Assembly (NCBI RefSeq): GCF_037646705.1
Contig: NZ_JBBHER010000008.1
Location: 124,001-188,000, forward strand
Direction of reading: 5' to 3'
DNA from: Pikeienuella litoralis
GTDB taxonomy: Bacteria > Pseudomonadota > Alphaproteobacteria > Rhodobacterales > Rhodobacteraceae
Length of the DNA: 64,000 nucleotides
The notes below the pieces were generated by a model. The model made no database searches and was not told where the DNA came from. It worked only from the letters and a program-made list of their open reading frames with translations. The translations under genes and the position numbers were made by a program. Below are positions 8,946-18,340 of this stretch, one piece after another (within the stretch, counting starts at the first letter, position 1; each line of letters opens with the position of its first letter).

Positions 8946-10361
8946 TCATTCCGCGGCGATCGGCGGTTTCGTTTCCGGAGGGATCGGGCAGGCGTAGGGG
9001 AACTCCTTCAGGTGCTCGGCATGGGCCTTTCGCGCCGCGGCCCGCAGCCGGTCGTCGCGCAGGGCGCGGCGCGCGGTCGCCGCCATCACCTTGGCGGCAT
9101 GCAGCATCCCCTTGTGCGCCGCCGACGTCTTGCCCTGAGCGGTCTGTTGCCAGGTGTGAAGCGGCGTGCCGATAGCGCAGGTCGCCACCCGCGCCTGGAC
9201 GGTCGGCGCCGCCCAACTGACATCGCCCACATCGGTCGATCCCATCCCGCCCATGAACGGCCTGTCCAGCGGGGCGATGAAGTCGCAGAGCGCCAGATCG
9301 TAATCCGGTTTCATCGCGAGGCGCTGGAAGGTGTCGGCGATCTCCTCGCGGGAGAGGGTCTTGCGGATTTCGGCGGCGAAGGCGATGTCGTCGGCGTCGA
9401 ACGGCGCCGGGCCGAGAGCGTCGAACTCGGCCTGCATCGCCTCTTGCAGCGGGCGATTGCCGAGCAGGTTGGACACCGCCGAGAACACCTGCGAGGTGAC
9501 GGTCGTGCCGGACATCAGCGCGGCGCCGTCGGCGATCCTGCGGACACGCTCGACCAGCGATTGCAGGCCCTGAAGGTCGGGGCTTCGGATCAACTGGCGC
9601 ACGGTCGCCTTGGCCTGCACCACGTTCGGCGCCTCGCCGCCGGCGTCAAGATAGGCGTAATGGACGCGGGCGGCGTCGGGCATGTGCTCGCGCAGGTAGT
9701 TGACGCCGATGTTCATCAATTCGACGGAATCCAGCGCCGACCGCCCCAGTTCGGGGGCGCCGGCGGCGTGGGACGCCTTGCCGGTGAAGGTGAAGTCGAT
9801 CCGGGTGTTCGCCAGCGACCGCATGTCGTCCACCGCGTTGAAGCTGGCCGGATGCCAGGTGATGGCGATATCGACATCGTCGAATCGTCCGTCGCGGACC
9901 ATATACGTCTTGGCGGCGCCGCCCTCTTCCGCCGGGCAGCCATAATAGCGGATGCGGCCCGGCAGGCCTTCGGCCTCCAGCCAATCCTTGACGGCCGTGG
10001 CGGCCGAGAGCGCGGCCGAGCCGAGAAGGTTGTGGCCGCAGCCGTGGCCATAGCCGGTTTCGCTGATCTGTCTGGGCTCGGCCAGGCCGGGCTGCTGGCT
10101 GAGGCCCGGCAGAGCGTCGTATTCGCCCAGAATGGCGATCACCGGGCCGCCCTCGCCAGCCTCGCCCATCACCGCCGTCGGGATGCCCGCCAGATGCTCT
10201 TGCACGCGAAAGCCCTGCTCGCGCAGCATCGCGGTGTGCTCGGCGCAGGACCGCGTTTCGGTATACGCGACCTCAGGCATGTCGAACACGCGGTCGGCCA
10301 GGCCGATGAACGCCTCGCGCCTTTCGTCGACCAGCGGCCAGATCGGATTCTCGTTTCGCAT
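8946..10361 (-). CDS. M20 family amidohydrolase, AbgB-like
   Basis: 471 residues, close to AbgB (about 480), a subunit of p-aminobenzoyl-glutamate hydrolase. The metal-site motif GHGCGHNLLG and the following CPAEEGGAAKTYM are characteristic of the AbgB/M20D branch, and a dimerisation domain follows (about 185-300). Members hydrolyse amide bonds of N-acyl amino acids or small peptides with two divalent metals. ATG 10361 was chosen because AAGGAGA lies 8 bases upstream; a longer frame to 10430 would overlap the ATPase gene. It is the last gene of the peptide-transporter operon, 52 bases after the OppF-type ATPase, so it probably processes what the transporter imports. Confidence 0.88.
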   Translation of the reverse strand: MRNENPIWPLVDERREAFIGLADRVFDMPEVAYTETRSCAEHTAMLREQGFRVQEHLAGIPTAVMGEAGEGGPVIAILGEYDALPGLSQQPGLAEPRQISETGYGHGCGHNLLGSAALSAATAVKDWLEAEGLPGRIRYYGCPAEEGGAAKTYMVRDGRFDDVDIAITWHPASFNAVDDMRSLANTRIDFTFTGKASHAAGAPELGRSALDSVELMNIGVNYLREHMPDAARVHYAYLDAGGEAPNVVQAKATVRQLIRSPDLQGLQSLVERVRRIADGAALMSGTTVTSQVFSAVSNLLGNRPLQEAMQAEFDALGPAPFDADDIAFAAEIRKTLSREEIADTFQRLAMKPDYDLALCDFIAPLDRPFMGGMGSTDVGDVSWAAPTVQARVATCAIGTPLHTWQQTAQGKTSAAHKGMLHAAKVMAATARRALRDDRLRAAARKAHAEHLKEFPYACPIPPETKPPIAAE

Positions 10362-10413
10362 CGCACCGTCTCCTTGGGCGTTCTGTCGCCGGGTCGCCCG
10401 GCGCGTTGTCGGG

Positions 10414-11418
10414 TCAGCCGGCCCTGTCATTCAGATGGCACGCCGAGAGCCGCCCGGGCGCCACTTCCTTCAGGGCGGGCGCCTCGACGCGGCAGCGGTC
10501 ATGGGCGTGCGGGCAGCGCGGATGGAAATGGCAGCCCGTCGGCGGGTGCAACGGCGAGGGGATCTCGCCCTTGATGGCGGAATAGATCCGCTTTCCCGTC
10601 TCGAATGTCGGAATCTCGGCGACCAGCGCCTGCGTATAGGGATGGTTCGGGCGGGCCATCAGATCCTCGGCCTCGCCCAACTCGACCAGGCGGCCGAGAT
10701 ACATGACGGCGATCCGGTCCGAGATATGCTCGACCACGCCGAGATCATGACTGATGAAAAGATAGGTCAGATCGAACGCCTCGCGCAGCCCCACGAAGAG
10801 GTTGAGAACCTGCGCCTGGATCGAGACATCGAGCGCGGCGACGGATTCGTCGCAAACCAGAAAATCGGGCTTGACGGCGAGCGCGCGGGCGATGCCGATG
10901 CGGGCGCGCTGCCCCCCCGAGAACTGGTGCGGATACCGCTTGCCCATCGACGGATCGAGGCCGACCTGTTCGAGAAGCTCCTCGACATAGGCCGCCATTT
11001 CGCGCCGGGGCGCGATACCGTGCACGCGCGGCGCCTCGCCGACGATGTCGCGCACCTGAAGCCGGGGGTTCAGCGACGACATCGGGTCCTGAAACACCAT
11101 CTGGATCCTCAGCGCGGCCTCGCGCGCGGCGGCCCCCTCCAGGCGGGCCACGTCCTGCCCGCGATAGAGAATGCGCCCCTCGGTGGTCGAAAGCAGCCCC
11201 GCCACCATGCGGCCCAGAGTGGATTTTCCGCAGCCGGATTCGCCGACGAGGCCCAGCACCTCCCCGCCTTTCACCGCAAGGCTGACGCCATCGACGGCGT
11301 GAACCGTCAGCGGCCGGATGGAGGAGCCCAGCCGGCGGGCGGTCCGCTCGGCGATGTCCAGCTCCTTGACGAAGCGTTTTGAGACGTTGTCGATCTCGAT
11401 GATCGGTGGCGTGGTCAC
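10414..11418 (-). CDS. Oligopeptide-type ABC transporter ATP-binding protein (DppF/OppF)
   Basis: 334 residues. Walker A GESGCGKST, Q-loop FQDPMSSLNPR, signature FSGGQRARIG, Walker B FLVCDESVAALDVS and an H-loop SHDLGVV are all present. The C-terminal peptide-transporter domain has the cysteine cluster CHFHPRCPHAHDRC and a last Cys. The Walker B acidic residue is followed by ES rather than the commoner EP. The start overlaps the upstream DppD-type stop by 4 bases (ATGA). It works as a heterodimer with that ATPase to energise import through the two permeases of this operon. Confidence 0.93.
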   Translation of the reverse strand: MTTPPIIEIDNVSKRFVKELDIAERTARRLGSSIRPLTVHAVDGVSLAVKGGEVLGLVGESGCGKSTLGRMVAGLLSTTEGRILYRGQDVARLEGAAAREAALRIQMVFQDPMSSLNPRLQVRDIVGEAPRVHGIAPRREMAAYVEELLEQVGLDPSMGKRYPHQFSGGQRARIGIARALAVKPDFLVCDESVAALDVSIQAQVLNLFVGLREAFDLTYLFISHDLGVVEHISDRIAVMYLGRLVELGEAEDLMARPNHPYTQALVAEIPTFETGKRIYSAIKGEIPSPLHPPTGCHFHPRCPHAHDRCRVEAPALKEVAPGRLSACHLNDRAG

Positions 11419-12404
11419 GAGGCGGAAACCCCCTGGCGGCTTTCAAGATGCGGATGCGCGCAGCGGACCCGATGGTCCGCGCTCTGCGCGTCGAGCGACG
11501 GCTCCGTCAGGCAGGCGTCGTCGGCGCGCGGACAGCGCGGCCTGAACTTGCAGCCGGAGGGCAGATTCAGCAATGACGGCGTCATTCCCTTGATCTGAGT
11601 CAGGAGAGCCCCGTGGCGCTTGCCCTGGGGGACGCTCTCGATCAGGCCTCTGGTGTAGGGATGCATCGGCCGGGCGATCACCTGCGCCGTCGCGCCTTCT
11701 TCGATGATGCGGCCGGCGTACATCACGGCGAGACGGTCGGCCAGGCCCGACACGACGGCGAGATCATGGGTGATCCAGATCAGCGCGGTGCCCGATTCCG
11801 CGCAAAGCGTCTGCACTTCGGACAGGATCTGCGCCTGTATGGTGACATCGAGCGCGGTGGTCGGCTCGTCCGCGATGATCAGATCCGGCTTGTGCAGAAG
11901 CGCGATTGCGATGGCCACCCGCTGCCGCATCCCGCCCGAAAACTGGTGCGGATAGCTTTCCAGCCGTTCGCCCGGCGACGAGATCCCGACCGCGGCCAGG
12001 GCCTCGCGCGACCGCTCCAGCGCCGCGGCGCGCGATACGTCTTCATGCGCGCGGACGGTCTCGATCATCTGGGTGTCGATCCGGAGCACGGGGTTCAGGG
12101 TCATCATCGGATCCTGAAAGATCATCGCGATGCGCTTGCCCCGCAGCGGGCGCAGCACCTGTTCGCCGCCCGCGACCAGGTCCGCGCCGTTGAACAGGAT
12201 CTGCCCCGAAACCACCCGGCCCGGCGAATCGACAAGCCCGAGAATCGAAAACCCGGTGACCGACTTGCCCGATCCGGATTCCCCGACAAGGCCCAGAATC
12301 TCGCCCCGATCCAGCGACAGGCTGACCCCGTCGACCGCCTTGGCGACGCCGTCGCGGGTGAAAAAATGCGTTTGCAGATCGCGAATTTCGAGAAGTCTGG
12401 TCAT
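11415..12404 (-). CDS. Oligopeptide-type ABC transporter ATP-binding protein (DppD/OppD)
   Basis: 329 residues. Walker A GESGSGKS, Q-loop FQDPMMTLNP, signature FSGGMRQRVA, Walker B LIIADEPTTALDV and SHDL-type H-loop (THDLAVV) are visible. The C-terminal domain carries CKFRPRCPRADDAC plus a later Cys, the four-cysteine set reported to hold an iron-sulfur cluster in some peptide-transporter ATPases. ATG 12404 overlaps the stop of the upstream permease by 4 bases; the frame is open further upstream only because it runs under that permease gene. The partner is the DppF-type protein encoded downstream. Confidence 0.93.
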   Translation of the reverse strand: MTRLLEIRDLQTHFFTRDGVAKAVDGVSLSLDRGEILGLVGESGSGKSVTGFSILGLVDSPGRVVSGQILFNGADLVAGGEQVLRPLRGKRIAMIFQDPMMTLNPVLRIDTQMIETVRAHEDVSRAAALERSREALAAVGISSPGERLESYPHQFSGGMRQRVAIAIALLHKPDLIIADEPTTALDVTIQAQILSEVQTLCAESGTALIWITHDLAVVSGLADRLAVMYAGRIIEEGATAQVIARPMHPYTRGLIESVPQGKRHGALLTQIKGMTPSLLNLPSGCKFRPRCPRADDACLTEPSLDAQSADHRVRCAHPHLESRQGVSAS

Positions 12405-13309
12405 GAAGAGAGCCGCGGATTGAGAACGTCGCGCAGCCGGTCGCCGACCAGATTGATGGCGATGATCGTGATCACCAGCGCGATGCCGGGAAACAGGCTG
12501 ATCCAGTAGCGGCCCGACAGCAGGAAATCGTAGCCGTTGGCGATCAGCAGCCCCAGCGACGGTTCGGTGATCGGAACGCCGACGCCGAGAAAGGACAGCG
12601 TCGCCTCCAGCGCGATGGCCTGCGCGATCTGCACCGTCGCGACCACGATGAGCGGCGGCACGCAATTGGGGAGCAGATGGCGGAACATGATGCGCCGGTT
12701 CGACAACGCCAGGCAGCGCGCGGCCTCGATGTAATCCTTGCGCCGCTCGACGATGGCGGAGCTGCGGACGGTGCGCGCGTAATAGGCCCATTGCACGATC
12801 ACCAGCGCCAGGATCACCTTGTCGACCCCGCGGCCCAGCAGCGCCAGCAGGATCAGCGCGATCAGGATCGCCGGGAAGGAGAGCTGCAGATCGACAATCC
12901 GCATGATGAAGGAATCGAGCCGCCCGCCGAAATAGGCCGCCGTCACGCCGACCACGGTGCCGATCGTGATGGCCAGGCCCAGTGACACCGACGCCACCAG
13001 GAGGCTGATGCGCAGGCCGTACATGATCGCCGAAGCCATGTCGCGGCCCTGCTGGTCGGTGCCCAGCCAATAGGTCTGGCCGGTTCCGAAGCTGACCTCG
13101 CCGGGCGGCAGGCCGCCATCCATGATGTCGAGTTGCGCCAGGTCATAGGGGTTCTGCGGCGCGATCCACGGCGCCGCGACGGCGATCACCGCGATCAGAA
13201 TGAACAGAACCAGCCCGCCGATTGCGACGGGGTCCTCGACGAACTCCTTGGCGACCCGTTTGAAGAAACCATCGATGCGCAGCGGCGCGTTGGCGGCGAC
13301 GTCGGTCAT
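12401..13309 (-). CDS. Peptide-type ABC transporter permease (DppC/OppC)
   Basis: 302 residues. There is an N-terminal cytoplasmic segment, one helix (about 30-52), a periplasmic stretch containing YWLGTDQQGRDMAS, the motif that marks DppC/OppC/NikC proteins, and five further helices. The EAA-type coupling motif reads EAARCLALSNRRIMFRHLLP. It overlaps both neighbours by 4 bases, so the operon is tightly coupled. It pairs with the DppB-type permease to form the inner-membrane channel. Confidence 0.93.
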   Translation of the reverse strand: MTDVAANAPLRIDGFFKRVAKEFVEDPVAIGGLVLFILIAVIAVAAPWIAPQNPYDLAQLDIMDGGLPPGEVSFGTGQTYWLGTDQQGRDMASAIMYGLRISLLVASVSLGLAITIGTVVGVTAAYFGGRLDSFIMRIVDLQLSFPAILIALILLALLGRGVDKVILALVIVQWAYYARTVRSSAIVERRKDYIEAARCLALSNRRIMFRHLLPNCVPPLIVVATVQIAQAIALEATLSFLGVGVPITEPSLGLLIANGYDFLLSGRYWISLFPGIALVITIIAINLVGDRLRDVLNPRLSS

Positions 13310-14283
13310 CCCTTCATCTCCGAAAGCCGGATCCGGGGGTCGAGCAGCGAATAGATCACATCGACCAGCAGGTTGATCGCGACGATTATCAGGACGGTCA
13401 GCATCAGGTAGGCCACGATCACGGGCCGGTCGAGAAGGTTGATCGAATCGATCAGCAGCTTGCCCATTCCGGGCCAGGCGAAGACCGTCTCGGTCACGAT
13501 CGCGAAAGCCACCATCGAGCCCAGTTCAAGGCCGATGATCGTCACGACCGGGATCATGATGTTCTTGAGCACATGCACCAGCACCACGCGCCGGCCCGAA
13601 AGCCCCTTGGCGCGGGCGAATTTGACGTAATCCTGGAGGCAGACTTCGCGCGTGTTGGCGCGGGCGAGGCGGATGATCAGCGACATCTTGAAAAGCGCCA
13701 GATTGATCGCCGGCAAAATCAGATGCGAGAGCCCGTCAAGCGTCAGAAAGCTGACATGCATGCCCAGAATCTCGGTCGTCTGGCCGCGCCCACCCGCGGG
13801 CAGCCATCCCAGCAGGACGGCGAAAACCAGGATCAACAGCATCCCCTGCCAGAAATTCGGCAGTGAAAACCCCAGGATCGACCCGCCCATGATGGTCTTG
13901 CCCGCGATGCTGTGGGGCCGCAGCCCGGCCCAGACCCCCAGAGGGACGCCGAGGCCGACCGACAGGACCAGCGCGACCATGGCCAGCTCCATCGTCGCGG
14001 GCAGCCGTTCGAGAATGATATCGAGCGCAGGGCGCCCGTAGACGAAAGAGGTGCCGAGATCGCCGTGCAGCACATTCCAGATGAAGATGCCGAATTGTTG
14101 ATAGAGCGGCTTGTCGAGCCCCATCCGTTCGGTCGTGGCGAGGATCTGCGCCTGCGTCGCTTCGGGATTGATCAGCACGTCGACCGGGTTGCCGATGAAA
14201 TAGACGCCCACGAAGACGAGCACCGCCATCGCGGCGACCGCGAGAAGGCTCTGACCAAAGCGCCGGACGAGATAGACGGTCAT
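13306..14283 (-). CDS. Peptide-type ABC transporter permease (DppB/OppB)
   Basis: 325 residues with six predicted helices. The start MTVYLVRRFGQSLL is the typical N-terminal helix of DppB proteins, and the EAA-like loop ARAKGLSGRRVVLVHVLKN is present. ATG 14283 was preferred over an upstream start at 14307 because GGGGAG lies 7 bases before it and the helix begins there. It lies 73 bases after the substrate-binding protein gene and overlaps the DppC-type gene by 4 bases. Confidence 0.92.
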   Translation of the reverse strand: MTVYLVRRFGQSLLAVAAMAVLVFVGVYFIGNPVDVLINPEATQAQILATTERMGLDKPLYQQFGIFIWNVLHGDLGTSFVYGRPALDIILERLPATMELAMVALVLSVGLGVPLGVWAGLRPHSIAGKTIMGGSILGFSLPNFWQGMLLILVFAVLLGWLPAGGRGQTTEILGMHVSFLTLDGLSHLILPAINLALFKMSLIIRLARANTREVCLQDYVKFARAKGLSGRRVVLVHVLKNIMIPVVTIIGLELGSMVAFAIVTETVFAWPGMGKLLIDSINLLDRPVIVAYLMLTVLIIVAINLLVDVIYSLLDPRIRLSEMKG

Positions 14284-14356
14284 TCCGGTCTCCCCGTGTG
14301 GCCGCATCGGAAAAAAGAGGTCGGCGCCCGCGAACCGCGGGCGCCGAAGGTCAGGC

Positions 14357-15958
14357 TCACTTGGCCGGCTTCACTTCGGACGCCATCGTGTACTGATCGA
14401 CGCGCGGCTCGTAGTCCAGATCGGCCTTCATCGCCCAGACGGTCTGTTCGAAGTGCAGCGGAAGTATGCCGTAATCGTCCAGGACCATCGTCTCCGCCTG
14501 TTGCAGCAGGCTGTCGCGCTCATCGTCGTTGATGGTCGACATCGCCTTCAGCAGCACCTTGTCCATCTCCGGGTTGGAATAGCGCCCCGCGTTCGTCGGC
14601 CCCATCCCGGTGTCGGCGTTATAGGTCGCGACCAGCGATTTCAGCGGCGACGACATCTCGCCCGAGGCCGCGCCCCAGCCCGCCATGTAGATCGGGAAAT
14701 CAAGCGCGTTGCGGCGCGAGAAGAACTGGCTGGCGGTGGTGGCGTCGACATTCATCGTGATGCCGATCCGCGCCATCATCTGGGCCACCGCCTGGGCGAC
14801 CTGCTCGTCGTTGATGTAGCGGTCGTTCGGCGTGCCGAGGGTGATGGTGAACCCGTCGGGATAGCCCGCCTCGGCCAGCAGCGCCTTGGCGCGATCCGGG
14901 TCATAGGCGTCCACCGGGCGGCTCGAGGTGCCGAACATCGGCGGCGGCAGCAGCTCGCCGGCGGGCTGCGCGAAGCCGCCCATGATCCGATCGGCGATGG
15001 CCTCGCGGTTGATCGCCAGCGAGATCGCCTCGCGGACGCGCTTGTCCATCAGCGGGTTCTTCCCGTCGGTTCCCGAAATGCTCGGCGCGCCCTCTTCCTG
15101 GCGCATGGCGAGATAGATGATCCGGTTCGACAGCGCGTCGACGATCTTGAACCCGGCCCCTTCGATGCGCGGAATGTCCTGGATGGGCGGCGATTCGATC
15201 ATGTCGATGTCGCCGGCCAGCAGCGCCGCGACCCGGGGGCCTTCGCTGGTGATGGGCCGCATCACGACGCGCGCCCAGTCTGGCGTCCCGCCCCAGTACT
15301 CATCGTTTCGGGTCAGCACCAGTTCCGCGCCGCGGGTGTAGGCGTCCAGCTTGTAGGGCCCGGTTCCCACCGCCACGTCGGGCGAGTTGAACGCCGGCGC
15401 CTGGGGCACATCGCCCATCCCCTCGCAGGCGCCGTCGGGCCGGTATGTGACCTCGTCCTCGGCTCCCAGCGCGTCGGCCGAAACGATCGCCAGGCTCCAA
15501 AGCTCGGCCGGCAGAAGCGGGTTGGTGCTGGTCGTCTTGATGATAAGCGAGTGGTCGTCCTCGGCGGTCATGTCGGCGATGGTGCCGGTGTAGATGGTGA
15601 AGGCGGACGGTGAATTTTCGACCAGCGGCACCCGGCAGAAGGAATAGATCACATCCCGCGCGGTGAAGGCGGCGCCATTATGGAACTTCACGCCGTCCTG
15701 CAGCTTGAAGCGCCAGGTGAGATCGTCCAGCGCCTCCCATTCGCTGGCCAAGCCGGGGCTGACCTTCTGAACGGCGTCCTGCTTCGTCAGCGCCTCGAAC
15801 ACGTTCTTGTGGACCTGAATGTTCGACGACAGCTGATGAAACTGCGGGTCCATCGACGTCGGTTCGGACTTGACCCCGATGGTGAGCTCCTGGGCGAAGG
15901 CCGGCGCGACGCCGATCGCGACGATCCCCGCGATGATCGGCAGTGTTGATGCTCTCAC
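14357..15958 (-). CDS. Family 5 solute-binding protein of the first peptide transporter (DppA-like)
   Basis: 533 residues with a cleavable signal peptide (about 1-22, ending AFA-QE). The mature part has the SBP_bac_5 layout, with an N-terminal signature region (SEPTSMDPQFHQ, ALTKQDAVQ, WRFKLQDGVKFHNG) and the large two-lobed dipeptide-binding fold. Homologues bind peptides, nickel-chelates, glutathione or opines, so the ligand is open; the AbgB-like hydrolase in the operon suggests an N-acyl amino acid or small peptide. The start codon is GTG with GGAAGGA 8 bases upstream. It is the first gene of a six-gene unit ending with the M20 hydrolase. Confidence 0.92.
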   Translation of the reverse strand: MRASTLPIIAGIVAIGVAPAFAQELTIGVKSEPTSMDPQFHQLSSNIQVHKNVFEALTKQDAVQKVSPGLASEWEALDDLTWRFKLQDGVKFHNGAAFTARDVIYSFCRVPLVENSPSAFTIYTGTIADMTAEDDHSLIIKTTSTNPLLPAELWSLAIVSADALGAEDEVTYRPDGACEGMGDVPQAPAFNSPDVAVGTGPYKLDAYTRGAELVLTRNDEYWGGTPDWARVVMRPITSEGPRVAALLAGDIDMIESPPIQDIPRIEGAGFKIVDALSNRIIYLAMRQEEGAPSISGTDGKNPLMDKRVREAISLAINREAIADRIMGGFAQPAGELLPPPMFGTSSRPVDAYDPDRAKALLAEAGYPDGFTITLGTPNDRYINDEQVAQAVAQMMARIGITMNVDATTASQFFSRRNALDFPIYMAGWGAASGEMSSPLKSLVATYNADTGMGPTNAGRYSNPEMDKVLLKAMSTINDDERDSLLQQAETMVLDDYGILPLHFEQTVWAMKADLDYEPRVDQYTMASEVKPAK

Positions 15959-16200
15959 TGTTCAGTCCTTCCTGTTGGTAGCTGTCGCTTTGATTTTCGA
16001 TTTTGTCGTTTCGATTTTCCGCCCCGGCGCGGACCGCCGCCGATGGAATTCAGCTTGGCATTCACGCTATTATGAGATAATCAAATGTCAATCTCGAATT
16101 TCTATGCGATTAGGTCATAGGTTCGTCTTGGGGGGTCGCAGGACCGCGTTGCGGGCCTGAAACGATCGGTTGAATCGCGGGCGCGGTCTGGTCGGGGACA
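15959..16200. promoter_or_regulatory. Divergent control region between the transporter operon and lysR
   Basis: 242 bases, noticeably AT-rich at 16060-16135. It contains a 13-bp inverted repeat ATTAT-GAG-ATAAT (16069-16081) and, on the minus strand, a TTGACA box (16086-16091) directed towards the binding-protein gene. The nearest -10-like word, TAATAG, is only 13 bases from TTGACA, so the boxes may belong to different promoters. LysR regulators normally bind such divergent regions, so this dyad is the natural candidate operator. Confidence 0.5.
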
Positions 16201-17151
16201 ATGGGGCGTTTCGACATCGGCGACGACATTCAGGACCGCAGGTCCGGGATCACCCTGCGCGAACTGGAAGTCCTTCAGGCTCTCGTGCGTGTCGGCACCG
16301 CGGTCAGCGCGGCGCGCGTGCTGGGCATTTCTCAATCCGCCGTCAGCCGCCGCCTGGCGCGGCTTGAGGAGCGGCTGGGGTTCTCCCTGTTCACGCGTTC
16401 GGGCGGCCGTCTGGTCGCCACCGTCGAGGCGCTGTCGATCAACGAACAGCTGGCCCCGGTTTTCGCCACGCTGGACCAGATCGCCAACCATGCGGACGCG
16501 CCCCGCCGGGCCCATCAGGGCGCTCTGGCCATCGTGGCGCCCCCGACCATCGCGCACCGCTTTCTCCCCAGACGGATCGCGGCGCTGAGGCGGCGCAACC
16601 CCAAGCTCACGATCAGCTTCGAGGTCATCGCCAGCGACAGCCTGGTGACGGGCGTGGCCGAATGCCGGTTCGACGTCGGGCTGACCGATTCGACCCCAAC
16701 GCACGACGGCATCCACTTCGAGCCGCTGCTCTCGACCCAGGCGATTTGTCTCGTGCCCGCCGCGCATCACCTGGCGGCGCGGGACGTCATCCGCGCCGAG
16801 GATCTGGAAGGCGAGGATTTCATCGCCCTGACGCGCCGCCATTCCAGCCGCGTCACCATCGACCGCCTGTTCGAGCGCGCCGACGTGTCCCGCCGGATCG
16901 TGATCGAGACGGCGACCAACGTCTCGGCGTTGGAGTTTGTGCGCGAAGGTCTGGGCGTCTCGTTGGTGAATCCGTTTCCCATCATCCACCAGGTCGGCCG
17001 CGACGTGGCCGTGCGCCCCTTCCTGCCCGAAATCGGCTACAGCACCAATTTCCTGCTGCCGTCGAGCCGCGCGCCCTCGGCCGCGACGCTTGCCTTCATC
17101 GAACTGACACGCGCCAGCCTGGACCGGGCGGCGTATCCGACGATCCCTTAA
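16201..17151 (+). CDS. LysR-family transcriptional regulator
   Basis: 316 residues. The winged helix-turn-helix is at about 18-75 (TLRELEVLQALVRVGTAVSAA, then GISQSAVSRRLARLEERLG and LFTR), followed by a LysR substrate-binding domain (about 100-305). It is transcribed away from the peptide-transporter operon and followed after 22 bases by an ArgE-like gene, so it probably controls both directions in response to a peptide or N-acyl amino acid. The helix-turn-helix sits slightly further from the N terminus than usual; an internal start is possible. Confidence 0.92.
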   Translation: MGRFDIGDDIQDRRSGITLRELEVLQALVRVGTAVSAARVLGISQSAVSRRLARLEERLGFSLFTRSGGRLVATVEALSINEQLAPVFATLDQIANHADAPRRAHQGALAIVAPPTIAHRFLPRRIAALRRRNPKLTISFEVIASDSLVTGVAECRFDVGLTDSTPTHDGIHFEPLLSTQAICLVPAAHHLAARDVIRAEDLEGEDFIALTRRHSSRVTIDRLFERADVSRRIVIETATNVSALEFVREGLGVSLVNPFPIIHQVGRDVAVRPFLPEIGYSTNFLLPSSRAPSAATLAFIELTRASLDRAAYPTIP

Positions 17152-17173
17152 GCGCAGATGCGAAAGGCTCCCC

Positions 17174-18340
17174 ATGCCCACCCCAACAAGTAGAGAACTC
17201 CTTGCGGATCTGGTCGCCTTCGACACCACCAGCCGAAACTCGAACCTGCCCCTGATCGAGTATGTCGAGGCGTATCTGTCGTCCCATGGCGTCGCCAGCC
17301 GCCGGGTCCCGGATGCGACAAACCAGAAGGCGAGCCTCTGGGCCACGATCGGCCCCGCCGACAAGCCCGGCGTCATTCTGTCCGGGCATACCGACACCGT
17401 GCCCGTCGACGGACAGGACTGGAGCAGCGACCCGTTCTCCCTTGAGCCCCGCGACGGGCGTCTCTATGGGCGCGGGTCATGCGACATGAAGGGCTTTCTC
17501 GCCTGCGCGCTGGCTGCGGTTCCGGGTCTGGCGGCGCGCGATCTGACCCACCCCGTGCATCTGGCGTTCTCCTATGATGAAGAGGTCGGCTGCGTCGGCG
17601 TCATCGGCCTTCTGAAGGCGCTTCAGGTCGAGCCCGTTCGCCCCGCCTTCTGCATCGTCGGAGAGCCCACGCTGATGAAGGTGATGATCGGCCACAAGGG
17701 CAAACGGTCCATGCGCGTGACCGTGCGCGGGCTCAGCTGTCATTCGTCGCTGGCCCCCCAAGGGGTCAACGCGATCGATTACGCCGCCCTGATGATCGTG
17801 AAGATCCGCGAGATCGGACAGCGCCTCGCGACATCCGGCGGGCGCGACGCGGCCTACGACGTGCCCTACAGCACCGCCCACACCGGCATCGTCGCGGGCG
17901 GCGCCGCGCTGAACATCGTCCCCGATCTCTGCCATTTCGATTGCGAGTTCCGCGTGTTGCCCGCCGAGGACGCCGACGCCCTGGTCGAAGAGCTGCGCGC
18001 CTACGCGACGACCGTGCTTGAGCCGCAGATGCGCCGGATCGCCCCCGAAACCGGGATCGAGATCGACGTCTATGCGCAGTTTCCGGGCCTCGACACCGCC
18101 CCCGGCGCCGAGATCACGACGCTGGCCAAGCGCTTCGCCGGAAGCAACGACCACGGCAAGGTCGCCTTCGGAACCGAAGGCGGGCGGTTCGACGAAATGC
18201 TGGCCGTGCCGACCGTGATCTGCGGCCCCGGCTCGATCGCCCAGGCGCACAAGCCCGACGAATATGTCGAAACCGCCCAACTCGACGCCTGCGACGCCTT
18301 CCTCGCGAAACTGGCCGACTGGGCGGAAGCCCCGGAGTAG
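17174..18340 (+). CDS. argE: Acetylornithine deacetylase-type M20 hydrolase (ArgE-like)
   Basis: 388 residues, the ArgE/DapE length. Metal and catalytic motifs are present: SGHTDTVPV (metal His and the acid-assisting Asp), GSCDMKG (bridging Asp), YDEEVGC (general base and metal Glu), GEPT, and the C-terminal AQAHKPDEY (metal His). The family removes an N-acyl group from ornithine or other amino acids. ArgJ is encoded elsewhere in this window and makes a biosynthetic ArgE unnecessary, and this gene sits behind a LysR regulator next to a peptide transporter, so a scavenging role on imported N-acyl amino acids is more likely. AAAGG precedes the ATG. Confidence 0.88.
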   Translation: MPTPTSRELLADLVAFDTTSRNSNLPLIEYVEAYLSSHGVASRRVPDATNQKASLWATIGPADKPGVILSGHTDTVPVDGQDWSSDPFSLEPRDGRLYGRGSCDMKGFLACALAAVPGLAARDLTHPVHLAFSYDEEVGCVGVIGLLKALQVEPVRPAFCIVGEPTLMKVMIGHKGKRSMRVTVRGLSCHSSLAPQGVNAIDYAALMIVKIREIGQRLATSGGRDAAYDVPYSTAHTGIVAGGAALNIVPDLCHFDCEFRVLPAEDADALVEELRAYATTVLEPQMRRIAPETGIEIDVYAQFPGLDTAPGAEITTLAKRFAGSNDHGKVAFGTEGGRFDEMLAVPTVICGPGSIAQAHKPDEYVETAQLDACDAFLAKLADWAEAPE

